DNA of 64,000 nucleotides from Marivirga harenae (GTDB lineage Bacteria > Bacteroidota > Bacteroidia > Cytophagales > Cyclobacteriaceae). The notes under the pieces are model-generated. The model saw nothing but the letters and a program-made list of their open reading frames with translations, had not been told where the DNA came from and did not search any database. How positions within the stretch are numbered: the first letter of the stretch is position 1; every line of letters begins with the position of its first letter. The stretch is taken from NCBI RefSeq assembly GCF_030534335.1, contig NZ_CP130565.1, forward strand, positions 3,183,501-3,247,500, in the 5' to 3' direction. The translations under genes and the position numbers were made by a program. Positions 18,361-26,268 of this stretch are shown piece by piece.

Positions 18361-18487
18361 TGAGTTGATGTTTCTCTTTTCCCTTTTGCTCTCTTATACG
18401 TTCTAATATTCGCCTTCCGGTGCGCTCGCTCTTGCCTGTTATCCGCTGGATGTCCTTGGGGTATATGACGGTTCTTTTTAAGATCAT
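18290..18487 (-). CDS. Small helix-turn-helix protein
   Basis: A 65-aa protein with an N-terminal helix-turn-helix (TVIYPKDIQRITGKSERTGR, then RRILERIREQKGK) and a short C-terminal segment (ITVSEFSDYTGIDAETVQEYL) that resembles a second small HTH-like or adaptor unit. Small proteins of this form occur beside the 253-aa/DUF5675 gene set in other Bacteroidota, as far as I recall. Here it is divergent from that set, 191 bp away, so it is a candidate regulator of it. A broken partial copy sits at 16714-16856. Confidence 0.7.
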   Translation of the reverse strand: MILKRTVIYPKDIQRITGKSERTGRRILERIREQKGKEKHQLITVSEFSDYTGIDAETVQEYLTD

Positions 18488-18678
18488 TTATCCATACTTT
18501 ATTGATACTTTATCCATACTTTATCCTAGGCTTTGATATACTCTAATATAGCTAATTTTTAGAAAGCTTGATTGTCATATTTTGCCAATGCAGTCAAGAC
18601 GACCATTAACGGAAAGCAGTTTTTGACAAACGCTCATTTGAGGAATACTTTGGTGGCTCATCAAATATATTTTCAATT

Positions 18679-19440
18679 ATGGCAAGACAAAATGGAATTA
18701 TCAATTTTACAGGTAAAATGGGCGGAGTGTCCTTTTACAAATCTAAGGATGGCTATTTGGCAAGGAAATCTGAAGGAGTTTCAAAAGAAACTATTAAAAA
18801 TGATCCAGCCTTTCAGAGAACCAGGGAAAATGGTTCTGAATTTGGGAGAGCAGGAAAAGCAGGAAGGCTTTTGAGAACCTCTGTTCGGCCATTGCTTTTG
18901 AAAGCCGCAGATAGTCGGGTGACCAGTAGAATGACTCGAGAAATGGTGAAGGTCGTGAAAAGCGATACCTCCAACGCTAGAGGGGAAAGGACGGCTGTTG
19001 ATGGAGACATCGAATTGTTAAGAGGGTTTGAGTTCAATCAAAGTGGAAAGCTGAATGCGACTATGTATGCGCCTTTTACGGCTGCTATTGATAGAGCAAC
19101 TGGTGAAGCAACGGTGGAGATTCCTAGCTTTATTCCGCAGAATACTTTTGCTGCTCCTGGAGGAGCTACTCACATGCGTTTAGTGGCCGCTGCAAGTAAA
19201 GTGGATTTTGCAGAGGAAACTTTCAATCTTGATACAGATGAAAGCAGTGAAATTGCTATTGGTCCACAAACTGAAGCTGCCATTACTTTAACAGCTACTC
19301 TTCCTACTGGAGGACAAGAGCCGATCTTTTTGCTGTTTGGAGTTGAATTTCTTCAAGAAGTGAATGGGACAATGTATCCGCTTAAAAATGGTGCATTTAA
19401 CTCACTGGCATTGGTTGAGATCGAAAATGACGCTAAATAG
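18679..19440 (+). CDS. Conserved Bacteroidota protein of unknown function, 253 aa
   Basis: I recognise the sequence type but know no function. The N terminus (MARQNGIINFTGKMGGVSFY, then KSKDGYLARKSEGV) and the segment FQRTRENGSEFGRAGKAGRLLRTSVRP are hallmarks of a protein found repeatedly in Bacteroidota genomes next to DUF5675. The N-terminal third is basic and helical, and the rest looks like alternating beta strands with a conserved FLLFGVEFLQEVNGTMYPLKNGAFNSLA end (read in two parts). There is no signal peptide or membrane helix. The strand-rich body and constant pairing with lysis-like genes would suit a structural particle protein, but that is speculation. Another open frame overlapping its 5' end (18572-18874) is a shadow. 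Confidence 0.75.
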   Translation: MARQNGIINFTGKMGGVSFYKSKDGYLARKSEGVSKETIKNDPAFQRTRENGSEFGRAGKAGRLLRTSVRPLLLKAADSRVTSRMTREMVKVVKSDTSNARGERTAVDGDIELLRGFEFNQSGKLNATMYAPFTAAIDRATGEATVEIPSFIPQNTFAAPGGATHMRLVAAASKVDFAEETFNLDTDESSEIAIGPQTEAAITLTATLPTGGQEPIFLLFGVEFLQEVNGTMYPLKNGAFNSLALVEIENDAK

Positions 19441-19448
19441 TATTTATA

Positions 19449-20111
19449 GTGGAGTTTGAATTAAAGCGAACCTATAGACCAAGCGGAACTAATGGAGCTC
19501 TTTGGTATGATGGATCTCTGATCTGTCATACCATCGAACTTCCTTGGAAAGATAATGAAGTAAATATCAGTTGCATTCCTGAAGGTAGGTATCTTTTGGA
19601 AAAGAGGATTACCCATGAAAGGGGATTTCATCTGATATTGAAAAGTGTTCCTGAAAGGAGTTGGATTTTAATCCATCCTGCGAATGATGCTCAAATCGAA
19701 TTGGAAGGATGCATTGCACCCGTCATGGAGCTAACAGGCATTGGAAAAGGAATCCGATCGAGTGAAGCCATGGACAGGCTTTTAGAAGTCTTTGAAGAGG
19801 CTCAAGAGAAACAGAATCATATTTACATCACTATTAAAGAGAAATCAGCTATGAATATTTTAGAAAGAGTAAAAAAGCCCACTCCAAAGTTGTTTAGAAA
19901 ATTGCGGACAGTCGGTTTGGTATTGGCTGCCGCAGGAGGTGCTATTTTAGGCGCACCCATCGCATTGCCAGCTGGCTTGATCACAGTTGCAGGATATCTG
20001 ACCGTTGGCGCCAGTGTCCTAACTGCTGTCAGTCAAGTGACCGTTGAGGATGAGGAAAAAATTCCTCCACTGCCAGAGATAAAAAACAAAGGAGATGCAA
20101 GTCCACGGTAA
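19449..20111 (+). CDS. DUF5675 protein fused to a two-helix membrane segment
   Basis: A 220-aa protein starting at GTG 19449, 8 bp after the 253-aa gene. Residues 1-132 are a DUF5675 domain (LKRTYRPSGTNGALWYDGSL, ELPWKDNEVNISCIPEGRY, ILIHPANDAQIELEGCIAP), with a conserved His and Glu pattern sometimes compared with lysozyme-like or L,D-transpeptidase-like folds; activity is unproven. From M135 (ATG 19851) an extra 86 residues follow, with two hydrophobic segments (LVLAAAGGAILGAPIALPAG and ITVAGYLTVGASVLTAVSQV). In relatives I recall, this part is a separate small protein, so this gene may be a fusion caused by loss of a stop codon, or ATG 19851 may be used as an internal start. Confidence 0.75.
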   Translation: MEFELKRTYRPSGTNGALWYDGSLICHTIELPWKDNEVNISCIPEGRYLLEKRITHERGFHLILKSVPERSWILIHPANDAQIELEGCIAPVMELTGIGKGIRSSEAMDRLLEVFEEAQEKQNHIYITIKEKSAMNILERVKKPTPKLFRKLRTVGLVLAAAGGAILGAPIALPAGLITVAGYLTVGASVLTAVSQVTVEDEEKIPPLPEIKNKGDASPR

Positions 20112-20280
20112 AGCAGGGACAGCTGGTGGGACACTGCTCACCGTGCTGGTCAATCTTCAAACAGCTGATATTGTCAAGACCTGCATTTTGGCAGCTGTCG
20201 GAGCATTAGTTAGTTTTTGTATGTCATTGGCCATGAAATGGGTGGTCAAGAAAATCAAGAAGAAAAGCCGTAGTTCATAG
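20095..20280 (+). CDS. Small single-TM protein, holin-like by position
   Basis: A 61-aa protein with one membrane helix (IVKTCILAAVGALVSFCMSL) and a strongly basic tail (KWVVKKIKKKSRSS). It overlaps the DUF5675 gene by 17 nt and is followed directly by a terminator whose stem begins within its last codons, so it closes a three-gene operon. Size, charge and position beside a lysozyme-like domain recall a holin, but nothing in the sequence proves lysis activity. Confidence 0.6.
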   Translation: MQVHGKAGTAGGTLLTVLVNLQTADIVKTCILAAVGALVSFCMSLAMKWVVKKIKKKSRSS

Positions 20281-20294
20281 CTACGGTTTTTTTT
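20268..20294 (+). terminator. Terminator of the DUF5675 operon
   Basis: Stem CCGTAG / CTACGG with a 7-nt loop, followed by eight Ts. The stem includes the last codons and stop of the 61-aa gene. Confidence 0.85.
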
Positions 20295-20578
20295 ATGTCC
20301 AGTCTGCAGGGAAATTAACAAAAAAATAAAAACCTGGCAGGCGAAACCCACCAGGCAATAAAACTAAAACGGCAATGGCGAGAAATTAATCTCAAACCAC
20401 AAAAACCGAAGGAAATAATAACCTTCAGACTGAACACGAAACCGCGTAAAACTAAACGCTGGACGAAGACGAACGTACGCCACCAACCACCGGCTGGCGA
20501 TGCGCACTTTAAAAATTAATTTAAACATAGTGCGCATCCACACAGGAACGGTGAGATAGATGCAAGAGCGGCACATAA

Positions 20579-20612
20579 AAAATACTTCCGCCATTTGGCG
20601 GAGGAGATTTTT
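20579..20612. repeat. 34-nt hairpin repeat, copy 1
   Basis: AAAATACTTCCGCCA, a TTT loop, then GGCGGAGGAGATTTTT. Copy 2 lies 437 bp downstream with an identical stem and flanks but a GTG loop. Confidence 0.8.
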
Positions 20613-21015
20613 TTTGTAGCCGGCAAAGCGAACTCTTGCATCTTTCTCATCCGCATGCCTGTAAATTTCACTATGTTTGGATTGATTTTTCTACTGTCCT
20701 GACGCAGGAAAGCTGGTATAGAGCTTTTTGCAAATTTTGCTTATACTGCAAAATCTAGCTATGAAATACTACCTTATCTCGCTTCAATTTCTTATCAGAA
20801 ATCCTGATTATAATAATAATTTAAGCAAACAATTTTCTTAAAAAGAACTATCTGCGGAATCCCATTTATTTGAATTGAGCTATGAAATGCAACCGCTCAC
20901 TAACGCACACTCCCAAGGGAAATATTTTCAAAAGAGAAAAGAAAAAAAACAAAAAAAAAGAAAAGAGAAAGCTTTTCTTTTAGGGTGAATCGCTTCGGGG
21001 TCAAGTCTTTTTTGG

Positions 21016-21049
21016 AAAATACTTCCGCCAGTGGGCGGAGGAGATTTTT
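21016..21049. repeat. 34-nt hairpin repeat, copy 2
   Basis: The same 15-nt and 16-nt flanking blocks as copy 1 at 20579-20612, with the loop changed from TTT to GTG. Conservation of the stem with a free loop suggests that the hairpin matters. Confidence 0.8.
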
Positions 21050-21162
21050 CAAAAAACCCAAAGGGCTTGGACTTGAGGTCGAAAAGCGAGGCAGCCCTAA
21101 CTTGCTTTCCTCTTTTTTTTATTTTTGAAAAGATATTTACCTGCATCATGAAATTAAGAACG

Positions 21163-22292
21163 TCCAAATTCCTGGGGCTAACACAACGCGGCTTAAAGCC
21201 GCACCTTAAACGGGTGGTGGGGAATTTGGGAAAGGATGTGGAATGCTGTCCTATCGTATTAGCACAACAGTTTGATCAAGGCACTAAAGCGGGTAGAAGT
21301 GGGAAGGTGAACGCAGGAAGAGCGGTTGCAAATAATGGAGTTTACGGAATGGTTTGCAATCCGCTGTGTGTCGAGCCGTCTGCGAGTGCGACCCCGGGTG
21401 GTAGACCGAGAGTGACCGAAGGAAACGGGGGCTAGCCACGAGCGGAGAGTAACGGAGCGAACAAGGCTTGGCGTGGTTTTTAGTTAAAAAAAGCTGTAGC
21501 CGATTTAATCATAAACTCTAACAGCTTTTTTTAAAACCATGACAAGCCGCAGCCCGGGGGCGCCCGCAGGCGAGCCTAACTCTGGCAACCGGGGGCTGTT
21601 ACTTTTAAATGGAGTTTACGGAATTTTAAAGGAACAGACCAGGTAGGTTGCCGTGATGCACTTGGGCTAAGCTGCAAGGGGCATGACAGCACTTGCCCCG
21701 AAGGGGTTGGCTTTTGGCTTTAAATACCTTATAAATCAACACACTTATTTAAAGCCTGAAGCCAATGCTGGCGAGACCCTTTGCCGCAGCCCAAGTGCAG
21801 CACACCATAGTGCCTGGCAGTGCGGCTGGTATATCAAACAACAACTTTTTGGCTTGGGAGCCAAAAAGACCACTTCCTTTTGTTTTTTTACCTCTTTAAA
21901 TGCTTAACAGAAAAAAAACAAAAGCTATGAGGGAAGGATTGTGCGGGTAAGTGCGGAAGGTTAGCCGAGGGCCTTTGATTTACCCTTTAGGGAAATTAAA
22001 GGCTTTCGGCTGAGGGAGCCATGGGCTTTGTCTAATTTTTTGGATTGTGCAAGGGATGTAGGGAAATTAGGCAATGCGCATGGTGTTGGTTTTGTAGCTG
22101 TAAGATGTTATGTTTTTGAATAAGTAAAGCTGAATTGGTTGTATTCAAAAAGGAGATTTTAAGATTTATTCTTAAAATATTTGTATGTACCAAAGTAATT
22201 AATTTACTTTGAAGCTCTTACAAGTCAATCCTGACTTTGTAGGTTTTGGTTGAAATAAGCCGACAGCAGGGGTGCTGTCGGCATTTTTTTTT
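21163..22292 (+). ncRNA. Candidate large structured RNA
   Basis: About 1.1 kb with no credible protein but a dense set of strong helices readable on the plus strand: 21163-21172 with 21221-21230; GCGGCTT / GCCGC near 21188-21202; 21322-21332 with 21353-21364; 21486-21497 with 21521-21532 (12 bp, perfect); a long imperfect helix 21657-21680 with 21778-21800 (core GCACTTGGGCT) enclosing 21708-21726 with 21747-21765; 21846-21854 with 21859-21867; 21877-21889 with 21912-21924 (13 bp, perfect); 21963-21985 with 21990-22011. The last helix uses three G-U pairs, which pair only in the plus-strand RNA. A 17-nt repeat, AATGGAGTTTACGGAAT, occurs in two hairpin loops (21334 and 21608). A perfect terminator ends the region. 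The start and true boundaries are unknown; transcription is inferred, not shown. Confidence 0.45.
22259..22292 (+). terminator. Strong terminator ending the structured region
   Basis: A perfect 9-bp stem, GCCGACAGC / GCTGTCGGC, with a 6-nt loop, then A and nine Ts. The T run lies only on the plus-strand side, so it serves a plus-strand transcript. No plus-strand protein gene precedes it for about 2 kb. The CBASS operon to the right reads the other way. Confidence 0.88.
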
Positions 22293-22374
22293 ACGTTAAT
22301 TATATGAAATGTAGTTTTGGATTAAGCGCTTACTTTGCGTGGCTATGATATCATAATGTTAGAAGCTGTGATTT

Positions 22375-23313
22375 TTATTTTATTTCTTCTCTTTTAATTT
22401 CTAGAAAGTCATCAAAGCCGCTTCTTAAAGCAAGTTGTTTAATAGAATAAATGAATCTTTCTAACTCTCTATTAATTATTTGGTCATAATCGGCACTCAT
22501 TTGGTTAAAATCTTGTGGAAGTAAATTTGAAATCGCATAATTTATTCCTGAAAGAACTGTTGGGAAATCAATAAAGATAAGTTTCCCATCTTTAATTTCT
22601 GTTTCTAGGTTAATAAATCTAGGTCTTCCAGCATAATTAAATGATACAGATTTAGTCTTAAACCCTCTCTTTAATTGTTCAAACTGTAGGTTAACATCAG
22701 AATTTAGTCTTTTAGGTATGATGATTTGAATCTTACATTCGGGGTATTTCTTTCTATCTTCTTCAAATCCTCCATTTTCAATAATAAATTTACATGTTGG
22801 GGAAATGAGGTTTTCAAAATAGACTGAAGCAAGTGTAGAAGAAGGAAAGAAATTTATATCCGAATCAATTTGGTTTTTAAACATTTCTCCAACTTGAGAA
22901 ATTGCTGTGGTAAAACTTGAGACCTCTCCTTTTTCAAATCTAGCTAGTGAAATCCCTGATATATCTGAAAGAACTTTTAATTCTTTATCCACCACAAATG
23001 CACATTTTGAAAGTCCAAGTCGGCCAATAAAAAGACCTAATTCGAATAAAACATTGTCTCTAGGTTGCATTACAATACTTTCTCTATATTCTACTTTATC
23101 ATCTGTTGTACCTAACAAAATGCCAAAGTCAAATTGCAGAGAGGCCTTAAGTAAGTCATTTAGAAAATTATTATTTATTTTGAATATAGATGAATCCCAA
23201 ACACTATCATTCCAAATAGTTACTTCAAAATCTCTCTCAAGAATTACTTTTGCGGAATTGGCAAGTTTTAATTCTTCTGAAGAAGAACCAATAAAAATTC
23301 TTTTCTTTCTCAT
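22375..23313 (-). CDS. TIR-STING effector of CBASS (Cap12-like)
   Basis: A 312-aa defence effector. Residues about 3-150 are a TIR-like NADase domain: [19 protein letters not shown], then [16 protein letters not shown] with the catalytic Glu at 91. The C-terminal 155 residues are a bacterial STING domain ([50 protein letters not shown]), which binds a cyclic dinucleotide. In studied bacterial TIR-STING proteins, ligand (c-di-GMP) binding causes filament formation and NAD+ depletion, killing the infected cell. The start ATG overlaps the stop of the CD-NTase gene by one base (TAATG), so the pair is coupled. Ligand specificity here is inferred from the family, not shown. Confidence 0.88.
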   Translation of the reverse strand: MRKKRIFIGSSSEELKLANSAKVILERDFEVTIWNDSVWDSSIFKINNNFLNDLLKASLQFDFGILLGTTDDKVEYRESIVMQPRDNVLFELGLFIGRLGLSKCAFVVDKELKVLSDISGISLARFEKGEVSSFTTAISQVGEMFKNQIDSDINFFPSSTLASVYFENLISPTCKFIIENGGFEEDRKKYPECKIQIIIPKRLNSDVNLQFEQLKRGFKTKSVSFNYAGRPRFINLETEIKDGKLIFIDFPTVLSGINYAISNLLPQDFNQMSADYDQIINRELERFIYSIKQLALRSGFDDFLEIKREEIK

Positions 23314-24332
23314 TATGAATATATTAATTCTCCTTTTTGAAAATAGCCTAGGTAAAGTTCTTTATGAACATCAGCGATTAATTCATCTAAATCTGATTTA
23401 ATTGTTTTCATTCCTTCAACAGTTTCATCTTTTAGAGGTTTTTCAGTCCCATTTGGACTTTCAACGCTTCTTCTATATTCCGAATCGTTTATTAGCTTTT
23501 GAAGTTGACTACTAATTGCTTTAGCTATATCAATTTCTTTCCCTGTATAATAATAAAGTTCGCTATTCTGAACTGAGTGAACAATTGTAGTTATATGGAA
23601 GCTAGTTAAATTGATTTCATCATTGTCTGCTTTTAAAGTCTTTAATAACCTAATTCCTTTTCGCGAACCATCATTTGTATTATTTCCTTTTGAATTCACC
23701 TGATTAATATGAGCAAAAGGGTAATCTAATATTTTTTCACTTTTGGTAAAATCAAATAAATAAACTCCTCGATAATACTCGCTGAGGGTTTCTTCGTATT
23801 TTAAAGAATTAAACCAAAAGCAAAAAACAATATCTACTTTCCTATTTAAAGATTTATTGAAAATAGAGATGTTCTTTTTCCCACTTTTATCTACCTCGTC
23901 ATAGATATTATCCATTATTTTCTCTGATTGACTCCTGAGTTTCTTTATATCAGAATTTGGTTCAGAGGCAGTATACGGGGTATTATTTGGTACGCCATTT
24001 GCCTTAAAATGGTAACGATCTATAATTGTAAGTAGATCAAAGTCACTATGTACTTTAATATTTGTAGAGGTGGTCACTGAACCTTGTGTTCTATAAGCTC
24101 TAGAAAAGTGCAAATCATATCCATTTTCCAAGTGCTTTTGAACCCTCTTAGCAGCTTCAAGAGTTCGATCATTATACTTTTTATCTATTTTTATCATAGA
24201 TTCCATTAAGTACTTAATGTTCTTTGGAATACTGGTTGAACTGAATGATTTGGTTAATACTGATTCATTCAATTCTTTATCGAATCGTCTTGCTTGAAGA
24301 TTTTGTAATCGTCTTTCGTAATCTATTGCCAT
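23313..24332 (-). CDS. CD-NTase of CBASS (CdnE-like)
   Basis: A 339-aa nucleotidyltransferase of the cGAS/DncV-like type. The catalytic signature is present: [19 protein letters not shown] gives GS at 84-85 and metal-binding D97 and D99; the third acid is D167 in [11 protein letters not shown]. The nucleotide product (in this pairing usually c-di-GMP made by CdnE-type enzymes) would activate the STING effector encoded directly downstream, with a one-base overlap. No Cap2/Cap3 or HORMA/TRIP13 genes are adjacent, so this is a minimal two-gene (type I) CBASS. The next upstream gene on the strand (24437-25333) lies 104 bp away and might be part of the same transcript. Confidence 0.88.
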   Translation of the reverse strand: MAIDYERRLQNLQARRFDKELNESVLTKSFSSTSIPKNIKYLMESMIKIDKKYNDRTLEAAKRVQKHLENGYDLHFSRAYRTQGSVTTSTNIKVHSDFDLLTIIDRYHFKANGVPNNTPYTASEPNSDIKKLRSQSEKIMDNIYDEVDKSGKKNISIFNKSLNRKVDIVFCFWFNSLKYEETLSEYYRGVYLFDFTKSEKILDYPFAHINQVNSKGNNTNDGSRKGIRLLKTLKADNDEINLTSFHITTIVHSVQNSELYYYTGKEIDIAKAISSQLQKLINDSEYRRSVESPNGTEKPLKDETVEGMKTIKSDLDELIADVHKELYLGYFQKGELIYS

Positions 24333-24436
24333 TTTTTATGTGTATCTGACTACAAACATTTACTAATAATAGGTGCCAAATCTTCTCCATGCAATGCATG
24401 GCGGGAACTGGGGGTTTTAAGTCTAATAATTTCTTT

Positions 24437-25333
24437 CTATAAGAATAAATTATTTATTTGATTGGTCCACCCTTGTCTATGGATAATTCTTTGTTGTTGT
24501 AAATTTTGATTTAGAATTTCTTCTTTAGATAGTTGAGAAAGATTTTGCCAATTTTGACCAAAAATATAAGTCGCATTTCCATGATGTATACTCTCTAGGA
24601 TAAAGAAATCTTTGTTTTGGAATCCAAAAACTATATAACCTCTAAAACCTGCCTTACCGACAGCTATAAAATTTGGATTATGATTTGAAATGGTTTCAAG
24701 TCTACTTTCTATAATACGTCTTCTATTTTGACTTACATTACCTATTGCTTGTTGAACATTATTTTTCAATACACTCCAAGGATAATTCCCGGGGGGTAAC
24801 ATTTCCCAATTAAGCTTTGTTACTGGTACATTAAATACTGGGACTAAGTTTGCTTGAAGAGTATCACATTCTGAAAACAATTCCAAAAATAAATTAATTG
24901 TCTGGACAATTTCTTGATCTTGCGTAGCACCTTTAGTTAACAGAGGAGATCGGATTATTTTTTGATCATTTGCGCCATTCACTATAGTAAGTCTTGTTTC
25001 TGGTGCTGGTATTGGAGTTCTGGGATATCTCTTGTAAGGAATATCGACTGTATGATAATTTCCTCTCCAATCTTTAATTTCTGCTTGTCTATAAACCGTT
25101 TCTTTTGGCTGATCTCTATGAATTATATGACCACCATTAGCATTAAACCTACTTTTTGTTCCTAATATTGAAGGAAGAATTTCTTCCCCTATATTCATTT
25201 GATTAGTAAACCCTATTTGTTTAATTCTATTTGTGTTTGTTAGATCAGTTAATGCGACATAGAAATCTTCATTGTCATTTAAACCTACTAAGTAATTACC
25301 TACAGATCTAATTCTTTTTTTTGTTATCTTCAT
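24437..25333 (-). CDS. Unknown protein upstream of the CBASS pair
   Basis: A 298-aa protein of no family I recognise; no signal peptide or membrane helix. The N-terminal half is strand-rich with a proline-rich middle (YKRYPRTPIPAPETRLTIVN), and the C-terminal half ends in RGYIVFGFQNKDFFILESIH, an NWQNLSQLSKEEILNQNL helix and a terminal HRQGWTNQINNLFL. His and Arg residues are frequent, but no clear active site is visible. It reads in the same direction as the CD-NTase and TIR-STING genes with a 104-bp gap that contains a small hairpin (CCATGCA / TGCATGG near 24388). It could be a CBASS accessory factor or an independent defence gene. Confidence 0.6.
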   Translation of the reverse strand: MKITKKRIRSVGNYLVGLNDNEDFYVALTDLTNTNRIKQIGFTNQMNIGEEILPSILGTKSRFNANGGHIIHRDQPKETVYRQAEIKDWRGNYHTVDIPYKRYPRTPIPAPETRLTIVNGANDQKIIRSPLLTKGATQDQEIVQTINLFLELFSECDTLQANLVPVFNVPVTKLNWEMLPPGNYPWSVLKNNVQQAIGNVSQNRRRIIESRLETISNHNPNFIAVGKAGFRGYIVFGFQNKDFFILESIHHGNATYIFGQNWQNLSQLSKEEILNQNLQQQRIIHRQGWTNQINNLFL

Positions 25334-25646
25334 TGTTTTTTAAATTATGAATTTCAATAAGGGATGAAGTTTACTATAAGTGAATAGCAGATTTAAGAAT
25401 ACAACTATAAAGACCTTACTTGATAAATGTATGAAAATTTTATATAAATTAAAGGTAAATCAATACAAATTATATGAAATTGATTTTTAATAATTGAGAA
25501 TTGTCTAATTGTAAAGCAAGTTCAGCATTTAAATCAGAACCTGAATCAAGCTCTTCCAACAAAAAGAAATTAAAGTGAACTTAAATCTTTCGAGTAGTAA
25601 TTTGAATAGTATAAAAATTAGAAAAATCTTAATCTATTGCCTAATT
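25334..25646. other. AT-rich spacer, nothing recognised
   Basis: This 313-bp gap is very AT-rich. I see no gene, clear promoter or terminator. It probably holds the promoter of the CBASS-side genes. Confidence 0.5.
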
Positions 25647-26204
25647 TTAATTAGGTTCAGGTATAATTAAATGTGGAAAAACTTGACCCGTACTGTAATC
25701 ATCCCAAATTAAGATCAGGTATCTTGAACCAGGAGAATGAGTTTTGTAAACTAGAACAAATTCCTCGAAATATGAAATGATAGTATTAACATTATTAGGG
25801 AAGTCATTTTTGCCTAGGGCAAAACAAATCATAACTTTATGAGGGGCGTTAATCACTAATAATTTTTCAAAATCAACTTTTAGATCAATTTTTTTTCTCC
25901 CACTTAATTCACTTTCCAACGCAACTTTTACTGATTCGAGGTAACCATTATCATTCAAATTATAGGCTATAAGATCAAGTAACCATTCCGCCCTATGCAG
26001 CGAAGAAGACACTGTAAAACCCATGTTGCCAATAGCTTCGCCAAGTCTTGATTTTATTTCTTTTGTAACATTGGTAATAGATTGTTGTGTTTTCTGCATT
26101 TTAAAATATTCTTGTGTTATGGCCACAACAGTATTTGCAATTAGAATTTCAAGTTCGTCTAAATTTTGTTTATTATTTTCAACCTCCATTTGATAAATTT
26201 TCAA
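25647..26204 (-). CDS. Putative restriction-endonuclease-like protein
   Basis: A 185-aa protein with a helical N terminus followed by a block that resembles compact PD-(D/E)XK-type folds: HRAEWLLDLIAYNLNDNGYL, then VALESELSGRKKIDLKVDFEKLLVINAPHKVMI (read in parts). The pattern W-LDL, ESE, and DFEKLL before a hydrophobic strand is familiar from proteins in defence islands; the exact catalytic set is uncertain. ATG at 26204 is used, with an alternative at residue 6. It lies between two clusters of nuclease genes on the same strand. Confidence 0.5.
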   Translation of the reverse strand: MKIYQMEVENNKQNLDELEILIANTVVAITQEYFKMQKTQQSITNVTKEIKSRLGEAIGNMGFTVSSSLHRAEWLLDLIAYNLNDNGYLESVKVALESELSGRKKIDLKVDFEKLLVINAPHKVMICFALGKNDFPNNVNTIISYFEEFVLVYKTHSPGSRYLILIWDDYSTGQVFPHLIIPEPN

Positions 26205-26268
26205 TGATTTATTGTGTGTCTAGATAATCTAATTAATTGTCTTATCAACTGTGAGAATAATAATTGAA

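Larger units (their letters stand above)
20295..21162. other. Non-coding stretch with many inverted repeats
   Basis: No credible gene. It holds CCTGG / CCAGG (20332-20354 area), CGAAGG / CCTTC around 20408, a perfect 10-bp inverted repeat GATGCGCACT (20499-20508) / AGTGCGCATC (20529-20538), and the first copy of a 34-nt repeated hairpin (20579-20612; second at 21016-21049). Short open frames on either strand are not protein-like. It may be the 5' part of the structured region that follows, or regulatory or replication DNA of the element. Confidence 0.5.

Noticed and set aside
18572-18874. Plus-strand frame of 100 aa
   Set aside because: Overlaps the 253-aa gene in another frame and lacks sensible protein features.
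20364-20594. Minus-strand frame of 76 aa
   Set aside because: Lies over inverted repeats in the gene-poor stretch; no support beyond an open frame.
21031-21435. Open frame of 134 aa in the structured region
   Set aside because: Composition and repeats are those of structured DNA; there is no family resemblance, start context or hydrophobic pattern of a protein, and helices run through it.
21683-21907. Open frame of 74 aa
   Set aside because: Falls across several strong hairpins including two long stems; more likely part of an RNA.
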